From: JBBQQK01 sp038216025
GTDB lineage: Bacteria > Patescibacteriota > UBA1384 > XYA2-FULL-43-10 > 1-14-0-10-43-13
Direction of reading: 5' to 3'
DNA length: 7,824 nucleotides
Assembly (NCBI GenBank): GCA_038216025.1
Contig: JBBQQK010000053.1
Span: 1-7,824 of the forward strand
In this document: positions 1 to 4,539 of the stretch, one piece after another
How the letters are laid out: every line of letters starts with the position of its first letter
How positions within the stretch are numbered: position 1 is the stretch's first letter
Made by a program: the position numbers and the translations under genes
The notes under the pieces: model-generated
Told to the model about the DNA's origin: nothing
Database searches by the model: none
Seen by the model: only the letters and a program-made list of their open reading frames with translations

Positions 1-240
1 AACAAACCAGTCGAGCACGCCTTTGGGCAAAATGAGCTCCAGTACTTTTTGTTGGATTTCCATGTGGTAAGAGTTGTTAATTTTTTAGCAAATCTTATCA
101 TATCTCATTTTAGCTCAGAACCCTATATTGCGTATGATCCCTTTTCCTCTACGGTAGAGGCTTTTGAGCGAAATGCCTCGTTTATAAAAAACGAGGGCTC
201 TGACCAAATAATGGCCAAAACCCTCGCTTTTTATGAGTAA
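1..240 (+). CDS. C-terminal fragment of an unrecognised protein
   Basis: The frame is open from the first base of the window to a TAA at 238-240, giving 79 residues that start upstream of the window. A TTG at 49 could be an internal start, but no Shine-Dalgarno sequence precedes it, so I read this as the 3' end of a longer gene. The visible part is mixed: a hydrophobic stretch rich in V, L, I and F (about residues 17-36) followed by a polar, acidic tail ending AKTLAFYE. I do not recognise a family and assign no function. The last codons overlap a hairpin with T-runs on both sides, so a + strand transcript could end before the stop codon. It converges on the small gene at 242-343. That it is coding rests only on frame openness and plausible composition. 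Confidence 0.45.
   Translation, partial: NKPVEHAFGQNELQYFLLDFHVVRVVNFLANLIISHFSSEPYIAYDPFSSTVEAFERNASFIKNEGSDQIMAKTLAFYE
186..232 (-). terminator. Intrinsic terminator for the Cys-rich mini-gene, possibly bidirectional
   Basis: CGAGGG at 192-197 pairs with CCCTCG at 221-226. The 23-base loop can form a small inner stem (TGACC 201-205 with GGCCA 213-217, one mismatch). Read on the minus strand, the stem is followed at once by six U (complement of A 186-191), a textbook rho-independent terminator placed about 15 bases after the mini-gene stop. Read on the plus strand it is followed by C and five T (228-232), so it may also work in that direction, but there it lies inside the last codons of the + strand frame. 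Confidence 0.7.
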
Positions 241-241
241 T

Positions 242-343
242 TTATTCTCCGCAGCAACCGCCGCCGCATCCAGTGCAACCGCCGCAAGAATCTTCTTCTT
301 CATCTTTTTCTGTGTCTTCTGGTTTGTTGTCTTCTTCGTGCAT
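242..343 (-). CDS. Small acidic protein with Cys/Gly-rich C-terminus (33 aa)
   Basis: The ATG at 343-341 is preceded by TAGGAG at 355-350 with six bases of spacing, one of the best ribosome binding sites in the window. The frame runs 33 codons to TAA at 244-242 and is followed by a strong minus-strand terminator (186-232). The protein has two parts: residues 1-18 are almost all charged or polar (many Glu/Asp, a few Lys), and residues 19-33 read SCGGCTGCGGGCCGE, with cysteines at 20, 23, 26, 30 and 31. There is no signal peptide or membrane segment. The tail could bind metal (Zn, Cu or Fe-S), act in thiol chemistry, or be the core of a ribosomally made modified peptide behind an acidic leader; no maturation enzyme is visible here. 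I do not recognise a named family. Overlapping frames on this strand lack a ribosome binding site. Coding status is well supported by site, stop and terminator; function is unknown. Confidence 0.7.
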   Translation of the reverse strand: MHEEDNKPEDTEKDEEEDSCGGCTGCGGGCCGE

Positions 344-405
344 ATTGTGCTCCTAATTTTCTAACTATTAAATATTTTTTATGGGGGTGTAACTATTTGA
401 AAAAT

Positions 406-453
406 CTCTCGTCCTTCGATAACTACTCGGGAAGTCGAGATGACAGCGGAGAG
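406..453. repeat. Imperfect palindromic intergenic element A
   Basis: CTCTC at 406-410 mirrors GAGAG at 449-453. Inside, GTC (411-413) faces GAC (442-444), CTTC (414-417) faces GAAG (431-434), and TCGA appears at both 416-419 and 435-438. The pattern of a CCTTCGA-like left part, a CTCGGGA-like middle and a TCGAGATGACA-like right end resembles widespread small palindromic repeats found between genes in many bacteria. It lies in the 217-base gap between the mini-gene start and the padR stop. Membership of a repeat family is inferred from its form; no second copy of this exact sequence is in the window. Confidence 0.45.
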
Positions 454-464
454 GGAAGTGATAG

Positions 465-530
465 ATTGCCGCGCCTTGGATAATCCAATGGCCACTACTT
501 CGCCAAGGCTACGCAGGGCACAGTCGCAAT
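465..530. repeat. Imperfect palindromic intergenic element B
   Basis: ATTGC at 465-469 is inverted as GCAAT at 526-530. An inner stem pairs GCCTTGG (473-479) with CCAAGGC (503-509), and TTGGAT (476-481) can instead pair with ATCCAA (483-488) around a single base. The ends (GATTGCCGCGCC on the left, TCGCAATGACA on the right) look like a common class of short dispersed palindromic repeat. It sits directly after element A and downstream of padR, so on the minus strand it would form a folded 3' region of the padR transcript. No T-run follows, so I do not call it an intrinsic terminator. Confidence 0.5.
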
Positions 531-560
531 GACAAAGTGTTTGCTGCTGTACAACGGAGA

Positions 561-905
561 TTATAGCATGATTGCTTCGCGCAGCAGGGGAATGATTTCG
601 CCGTAAGATTTTGCCGCTGTTCGGTAGGCAGCACGTCCTTTTTCGGTCAAAACATATACTTTGCGCACTCTCGAACCTACTGACATTTCATGAACATGCA
701 CATATTTGTCTTTTTGCAGTTGGTCGAGGGCGGGATATATGGTTGATTCGGTTGGGCGGCAAGCTCCATCGGACAGCTCTTCGATTCTTTTTACAATACG
801 ATAGCCATAACTCTCTTTGTCTTTGTAAAGTACCTTCAAAAGGAAAAATCGAATCAGACCCTGATTGATTAATTTTCTCCAATAGCCTTCAGAAGTTAAA
901 TCCAT
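561..905 (-). CDS. PadR-family transcriptional regulator
   Basis: This 114-residue protein is a winged helix-turn-helix regulator of the PadR family, usually dimeric DNA-binding repressors of transport, stress or membrane genes that respond to small ligands. The first helices hold LIRFFLLKVL (about 17-26) and SYGYRIVKRIEE (32-43). The recognition helix region is ESTIYPALDQL (53-63), matching the family's hallmark of an S/T-x-x-YPAL core. The wing is VRKVYVLTEKG (80-90). The C-terminal helix is short, as in the compact subfamily. I chose the ATG at 905-903 because CGGAG (917-913) lies seven bases upstream; a TTG at 911 in the same frame is too close to that site. Its promoter lies at 1055-1083 with two dyads at the start site, which fits autoregulation. 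It is divergent from the HAD gene; no transporter target is visible in the window. Confidence 0.9.
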   Translation of the reverse strand: MDLTSEGYWRKLINQGLIRFFLLKVLYKDKESYGYRIVKRIEELSDGACRPTESTIYPALDQLQKDKYVHVHEMSVGSRVRKVYVLTEKGRAAYRTAAKSYGEIIPLLREAIML

Positions 906-1030
906 GAACAAACTCCGTTTGTAAATTCAAAATATTAAGTAACAAATTCCAAATCACAATTTTACAAATAACCAAATCCAGATAAATGTTTCTTTTTTCT
1001 GTAACTTGGTGATTGACTATTGCAATCGAA

Positions 1031-1057
1031 TACCTCAAGGTACGTAGTAACTTTACT
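1031..1057. promoter_or_regulatory. Two 12-bp dyads, candidate PadR operator
   Basis: TACCT-CA-AGGTA (1031-1042) and AGTAA-CT-TTACT (1046-1057) are perfect inverted repeats with two-base centres, set 15 bp apart centre to centre. The second overlaps the -10 box of the padR promoter and the first covers the predicted early transcribed region. PadR proteins bind dyads of this general size and often repress themselves, so this is a plausible operator; the assignment is inference. Confidence 0.4.
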
Positions 1058-1083
1058 GTATCTAAATGGTTTATTTTTGTCAA
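1055..1083 (-). promoter_or_regulatory. Sigma70-type promoter of padR
   Basis: On the minus strand a perfect -35 TTGACA (1083-1078) is followed by a 17-base spacer and a -10 TACAGT (1060-1055, four of six matches). Transcription would start near 1048, leaving a leader of about 140 bases before the padR ATG at 905. Confidence 0.65.
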
Positions 1084-1105
1084 TCTGGGCGATATTGGCC
1101 ATAGG

Positions 1106-1114
1106 TGATATAAT
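1106..1114 (+). promoter_or_regulatory. Extended -10 promoter of the HAD gene
   Basis: TGATATAAT is a perfect extended -10 element (TGn plus TATAAT at 1109-1114). No good -35 lies 16-18 bases upstream, as is usual for extended -10 promoters. Start of transcription is expected near 1121, about 37 bases before the GTG start at 1158 and only about 7 before the alternative ATG at 1128. Confidence 0.55.
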
Positions 1115-1157
1115 TTAATTAATATTAATGTTTAATTGGTTGCGAAACGGAGTTAGT

Positions 1158-1790
1158 GTGAAAAAGCAGATTTTTATTGATTTTGACGGCACGATCTTTA
1201 GTACTTCTAGATTTAAGAAAGATATCCTACACATTTTCAAATGCGCTGGTTATTCAAAAGAGGAAATTGAAAAAACCTATTGGGAGGAGTGCAAAGATTA
1301 TAGATATTCTATCGAAGGAAATCTGAAAAGACTAGCACGGATTTGTGAGTACGACAAGGCTAAAATTGACCCTATGGTTGAGAGAGTTTATAAAAAAGTA
1401 AGAAAATATCTCTATAAGGATACTATCCCTTTCTTGCGAAAGATAAATCGTGAAAAATACAAGGTTAATCTCTTAACTTTGGGAGACATCGGGTTTCAAA
1501 GGCTGAAATTTGACCACTCGGGCCTTGAAAAATTGTTTGATGACATATATGTAACCGAAAACCAGAAGTGGAATTACCTAAAAGATATAGTGAAGAGGGA
1601 AGAAGATTTTGTTATGATCGATGATAGGGTAGACACGTCAGAGAAGATAAAGGAAAATTTCCCAAACTCTTTGCCTATAAGAATATTCCGCAAAGACTAT
1701 GACAAAAACGATCCTTATCTATGTCGTGATTGCCCAAAGGGAGCAGTTCAAGTGGTAAATTTAAAAGAAGCCTTTGAGTATATAAAATAA
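1158..1790 (+). CDS. HAD-superfamily hydrolase (phosphatase-like)
   Basis: This 210-residue protein has the four haloacid dehalogenase motifs in order. Motif I is FIDFDGTIF with nucleophile Asp8 and acid/base Asp10. Motif II is LLTLGD with Thr107. The motif III lysine is probably Lys137 (ENQKW). Motif IV is FVMIDDRVD with Asp155 and Asp156 for Mg2+. The DxD pair indicates a phosphohydrolase acting through a phospho-aspartate. Residues between motifs I and II form a helical cap, consistent with a small-molecule substrate, which I cannot name. I prefer the GTG at 1158 because CGGAG (1148-1152) lies five bases upstream and the hydrolase core begins there. The ATG at 1128 adds ten residues, lacks a ribosome site and would be nearly leaderless. 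The protein is soluble and probably cytoplasmic. It is divergent from padR and may be under its control. Confidence 0.85.
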   Translation: MKKQIFIDFDGTIFSTSRFKKDILHIFKCAGYSKEEIEKTYWEECKDYRYSIEGNLKRLARICEYDKAKIDPMVERVYKKVRKYLYKDTIPFLRKINREKYKVNLLTLGDIGFQRLKFDHSGLEKLFDDIYVTENQKWNYLKDIVKREEDFVMIDDRVDTSEKIKENFPNSLPIRIFRKDYDKNDPYLCRDCPKGAVQVVNLKEAFEYIK

Positions 1791-1863
1791 TTTTCATTTA
1801 TCATTTCTCAATTATCATTTATTTACCAATTTGATCATTGAGTGAAAACTGAAAATTGATCAA
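1791..1863. repeat. Low-complexity intergenic stretch with inverted repeat
   Basis: After the HAD stop the DNA has repeated CATTTATCA / AATTATCATTT-like words, followed by AAAACTGAAAATTGATC, which roughly mirrors them. Within it TTGATCA (1831-1837) pairs with TGATCAA (1857-1863), enclosing 19 bases. It precedes the mutM ribosome binding site. The stem is AT-rich with no T-run, so I do not call it a terminator; it looks like degenerate dispersed low-complexity repeat. Confidence 0.35.
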
Positions 1864-1887
1864 CGTAAAATGTCCTGAAAGGAGATT

Positions 1888-2883
1888 ATGCCGGAACTTC
1901 CTGAGGTGGAGACTATAAAGCGGGGGTTGCAGAGAGTTGTTGTTGGTAAAAAGATAGAAAAATTTGAGAATAAGGACTCTAAAGTTGTTCAATTTGATCC
2001 AAAAGAGATTGAAGGTCTTCATGTGGTTGAAATTGAGCGACGAGCCAAGATATTGGTGTTTAAATTATCGAAAGAAAAAGGACCCTTCGACTCCGCTCAG
2101 GGTTTCGATGGCACAAAAGTTTTTTTGTGCCATCTCAAAATGACAGGTCAATTGATTTGGGAAGAATGTATGGGGGAGACGGAATTTTGCTTAAAAAAGA
2201 AAAGAGGAGCAAAAGTTGCCGGCGGCCATCCTAGTCCTGACTGGGTGGCTAAATTACCAAATGCTTACACTAGAGCAATTTTCCATTTTGATGATCGGTC
2301 GGTTTTGTTTTTCAATGATTTGCGTAGATTTGGATACATGAAATTGTATGATTTAGATGCTGTCAATCCTGCGAAGGCAGGAATCTATTCCTTGGATCCC
2401 CGGGTCAAGCCCGAGGATGACAGGTTGAGGGAGATAAAAGAGCTTAAAAATTTGGGCCCTGAACCTTTTTCTAAAGATTTTACTATTGAGTACATGGCAA
2501 ATCGTGCAAAAAGAATACCGACACGAAAAATAAAGCAATTTATTACTGACCAAGAAATTATTTCGGGCGTGGGCAATATCTACGTAGATGAAGCATTGTT
2601 CTATTCAAAAATAATGCCAACTAGAGCCGTGAAAGATCTTTCACCTTCTGAATGGGGATCGATACGTGATAATATTCGCAAAGCGCTTGATCTTGGTATA
2701 AAATACGGCGGTTCGTCCGAAGATACTTATGTTGATGCATTTGGAAATCAGGGCACAATGGGAGAACATGCTAAAGTCTATCGAAGAACAGGCAAGCCTT
2801 GCGCCAATAATTGCGGCGGTACTGTAGGACGCATAGCTTTAGGTGGTAGAGGAACCCATTTTTGTCCTATTTGCCAGCAGTGA
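1888..2883 (+). CDS. mutM: Formamidopyrimidine-DNA glycosylase (Fpg/MutM) with in-frame insertions
   Basis: MutM removes 8-oxoguanine and formamidopyrimidines from DNA and nicks the abasic site. The N-terminus MPELPEVET supplies the catalytic Pro2 (Schiff base), Glu3 and Glu6. RRAK (51-54) gives the conserved lysine. KMTGQL (84-89) and NDLRRFG (143-149) give the void-filling Met, Arg and Phe. SGVGNIYVDEALF (226-238) is the helix-two-turn-helix, and the C-terminus is a zinc finger with Cys305, 309, 326 and 329. The first Cys pair is C-x3-C, one residue longer than the usual C-x2-C. At 331 residues it exceeds the typical 270-290. The excess is explained by an insertion near residues 64-76 (PFDSAQGFDG) and a 21-residue one at 159-179 (PAKAGIYSLDPRVKPEDD), both peptide readings of palindromic repeats, lying in loops that leave all catalytic residues intact. 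The start has GGAG at 1881-1884, three bases before ATG. It is convergent with gpmI. Confidence 0.95.
   Translation: MPELPEVETIKRGLQRVVVGKKIEKFENKDSKVVQFDPKEIEGLHVVEIERRAKILVFKLSKEKGPFDSAQGFDGTKVFLCHLKMTGQLIWEECMGETEFCLKKKRGAKVAGGHPSPDWVAKLPNAYTRAIFHFDDRSVLFFNDLRRFGYMKLYDLDAVNPAKAGIYSLDPRVKPEDDRLREIKELKNLGPEPFSKDFTIEYMANRAKRIPTRKIKQFITDQEIISGVGNIYVDEALFYSKIMPTRAVKDLSPSEWGSIRDNIRKALDLGIKYGGSSEDTYVDAFGNQGTMGEHAKVYRRTGKPCANNCGGTVGRIALGGRGTHFCPICQQ
2082..2103. repeat. Palindromic element inside mutM, copy 1
   Basis: ACCCT at 2082-2086 is inverted as AGGGT at 2099-2103 around a TCGACTCCGCTC core, the form of a common dispersed intergenic repeat. In frame it reads PFDSAQG. It is followed at once by a perfect 12-bp inverted repeat (GATGGCACAAAA 2107-2118 / TTTTGTGCCATC 2123-2134, loop GTTT), which may mark the insertion edge. 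Confidence 0.5.
2361..2422. repeat. 62-bp palindromic element inserted in mutM, copy 2
   Basis: The ends are TGTCAATCCT (2361-2370) and AGGATGACA (2414-2422), inverted with one extra A. Inside are a stem CCTGC-gaag-GCAGG (2368-2381) and CGGG-TCAAG-CCCG (2401-2413), with GGATCC between. This is the classic form of a dispersed palindromic repeat that reads as KAGI...DPRVKPEDD when it lands in this frame, as known for palindromic elements in Rickettsia and other genomes. Here it contributes residues 159-179 of MutM in a loop between the N-terminal domain and the H2TH domain. Confidence 0.75.
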
Positions 2884-2909
2884 GAATTCTCGAAAACAAG
2901 TAGACTGTT

Positions 2910-4424
2910 TTACTGGATAATGCATTTTCCCTGCATCTGATCCGAGACAGGAAGTCCGTATATATCCAAAAGCGTAGGTGCGATATCTTTTAGTGCGCCG
3001 TCCTTTTTTAGTTTTATTTTTTTATTTGTAGCCACAATGAAAGGCACTGGATTGTTGGTATGCTCTGTATCAGGTTGGCCGGTTAAAGGACTTATCATCT
3101 GTTCTGCATTGCCGTGGTCAGCAGTTATTATCGGCAACACGTTGTATTTGAATGCGGCATTTAATAATTGGCCCAGGCAATGATCCGTGAATTCAACTGC
3201 TTTTATAACTGCTTTAAAATTGCCTGTATGCCCAACCATGTCTGCATTGGCGTAATTGATAACAGTGAAATTATTCTTTTCTAGCTTAAGTATTGTCTTT
3301 TTTGTGGTTGCGGCAGCACTCATTTCTGGTCTTAAATCATATGTTTTAACGGCCGGCGAAGCAACTAAAATTCTATCTTCTCCTATATAGCGTTGATCTA
3401 GTCCACCATTAAAAAAATAAGTCACATGGGCATATTTTTCAGTTTCTGCGACATGGAGCTGTAATAGCTTGTGATCGCTTAATAATTTGGGCAATTGACC
3501 TGAAATTTCTGTTGGCTCAAAAATTATTTTCGCATTAAGGCCTTCTTGATACGAAGCAAAGGTTGCTAAAGTTAAGTTTTTGATAACCTGATTTCTCTTA
3601 AATTCTTTGAAATCTTTGTCGGCTAAGGCTCTGGCGATTTGTTTAGCTCTATCGCTTCGGTAATTGAAGAAGACCAGGCTATCACCATCTAAAATCGGTT
3701 TACCTTCTTTGGTTATCGTCGGTAGTATGAATTCATCAGTTGTGCCGTTGGCGTAAGACTTAGTAAAGGCTTCTTCGGCCACACGACACGTGTTTTCAGC
3801 ATTATCGCCTGTAACTACATTATATGATTTCTCGATTCTATCCCAATTGTTGTCTCTATCCATTGCATAATATCTTCCAGAAACTGAGGAGATTTTGCCT
3901 ATTCCCAACTCTTCCGTTTTTTGACGCAGGGATTTCAAATATTTTAATCCGCTGGTGGGAGGGCTGTCGCGTCCATCGGAAATGATGTGAATGTAGACAT
4001 TTTTAAGACCGTTGTTTTTGGCCATTTCCAGCAATGCAAACAAGTGGCTTAAGTGCGAATGGATGCCACCATCACTCAAGAGGCCTATTAGGTGCAAATT
4101 TTTATCGTTTTTTATTGTTGATCCGAAGAGTTTTTCCAATATTTTGTTTGAATAAAAAGATTTATCATTGATTTTTTGGTTAATAGCGGTTAATCCTTGA
4201 CCCGCCATCTGTCCTGTTCCTATATTTAAGTGGCCAACTTCAGAATTGCCAGGTTCTCCAAAAGGAAGCCCTACTGCTTCTCCATAAGATTGGATGGCGA
4301 TATTGGGGAAATCTTCTATTAATTTGTCCATAGTGGGGGTTTTGGCAAGGGCTATTGCATTTCCTCCCCAAGTTTCAGCTAATCCCCAACCATCAAGTAT
4401 TACTAGAAGTATTTTTTTATTCAT
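2910..4424 (-). CDS. gpmI: 2,3-bisphosphoglycerate-independent phosphoglycerate mutase
   Basis: GpmI interconverts 3- and 2-phosphoglycerate in glycolysis and gluconeogenesis through a phosphoserine intermediate, using two Mn2+ ions; it belongs to the alkaline phosphatase superfamily. At 504 residues it is the usual family length. Motifs in order are LVILDGWG (metal-binding Asp11), GNSEVGHLNIGTG (nucleophile Ser61), LLSDGGIHSH, ISDGRDSPPTSG, SGRYYAMDRD, FFNYRSDRAKQ, AETEKYAHVTYFFNGG, ANADMVGHTGN, TADHGNAEQM and EHTNNPVPFI; metal and substrate residues appear intact. I chose the ATG at 4424-4422 (MNKKILLVILDGWG), since the family starts there. An upstream in-frame start at 4466 would add 14 hydrophobic residues not seen in the family. 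There is no Shine-Dalgarno site, but a TATAAT ends six bases before the ATG, suggesting a leaderless mRNA. It is convergent with mutM, 26 bases apart. Confidence 0.96.
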   Translation of the reverse strand: MNKKILLVILDGWGLAETWGGNAIALAKTPTMDKLIEDFPNIAIQSYGEAVGLPFGEPGNSEVGHLNIGTGQMAGQGLTAINQKINDKSFYSNKILEKLFGSTIKNDKNLHLIGLLSDGGIHSHLSHLFALLEMAKNNGLKNVYIHIISDGRDSPPTSGLKYLKSLRQKTEELGIGKISSVSGRYYAMDRDNNWDRIEKSYNVVTGDNAENTCRVAEEAFTKSYANGTTDEFILPTITKEGKPILDGDSLVFFNYRSDRAKQIARALADKDFKEFKRNQVIKNLTLATFASYQEGLNAKIIFEPTEISGQLPKLLSDHKLLQLHVAETEKYAHVTYFFNGGLDQRYIGEDRILVASPAVKTYDLRPEMSAAATTKKTILKLEKNNFTVINYANADMVGHTGNFKAVIKAVEFTDHCLGQLLNAAFKYNVLPIITADHGNAEQMISPLTGQPDTEHTNNPVPFIVATNKKIKLKKDGALKDIAPTLLDIYGLPVSDQMQGKCIIQ

Positions 4425-4428
4425 TATT

Positions 4429-4440
4429 CTATTATAATAG
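4429..4440 (-). promoter_or_regulatory. -10 region of gpmI, inside a 12-bp palindrome
   Basis: CTATTATAATAG is a perfect palindrome, so TATAAT appears on both strands (4436-4431 on minus, 4433-4438 on plus). On the minus strand the -35 is weak (TTGGTT at 4458-4453, spacer 16). Transcription would start at or next to the gpmI ATG (4424). A divergent + strand start near 4445 is possible, but I see no matching -35 for it. Confidence 0.5.
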
Positions 4441-4468
4441 AAACAAAGAAAAAACCAAAGATACAATG

Positions 4469-4532
4469 TTGGGTATTCGGTATGATATTTTTATAGATGG
4501 TGGTAGAATAGATATTGTAATAATTTAGGAGG
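4469..4532 (+). promoter_or_regulatory. Control region and strong RBS of the binding-protein gene
   Basis: A complete AGGAGG (4527-4532) lies seven bases before the ATG at 4540, the strongest ribosome site in the window. Two weak promoter options precede it: TTGGGT (4469-4474) with a 17-base spacer to TATAGA (4492-4497), or an extended -10 TGGTAGAAT (4501-4509). I cannot choose between them. Confidence 0.4.
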
Positions 4533-4539
4533 AGAGAAG

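Noticed and set aside
115..303. 62-residue minus-strand frame starting MKKKILAAVALDAAAVAAE, looking like a signal peptide
   Set aside because: It overlaps the Cys-rich mini-gene in another frame, has no ribosome site, and runs straight through the terminator at 186-232. The Ala/Val run is the shifted reading of Gly/Cys codons.
611..868. 85-residue + strand frame opposite padR
   Set aside because: Shadow of a clear PadR gene on the other strand; no ribosome site and no recognisable protein features.
889..1083. 64-residue minus-strand frame in the padR leader
   Set aside because: It starts at the -35 box of the padR promoter, upstream of the predicted transcript start, has no ribosome site and overlaps the padR start.
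2353..2576. Minus-strand frames across the mutM insertion containing VILGLDPGIQG-like peptides
   Set aside because: These are the opposite-strand reading of the palindromic element and of mutM, a frequent source of false small genes.
2893..2911. AAAACA/TGTTTT hairpin between the convergent mutM and gpmI genes as a terminator
   Set aside because: The 6-bp stem is almost all A-T and has no following T-run beyond the arm itself; too weak to call.
4424..4466. Longer gpmI N-terminus (MYLWFFLCFYYNRI)
   Set aside because: It extends past the predicted promoter, is unlike the family's cytoplasmic start, and lacks a ribosome site.
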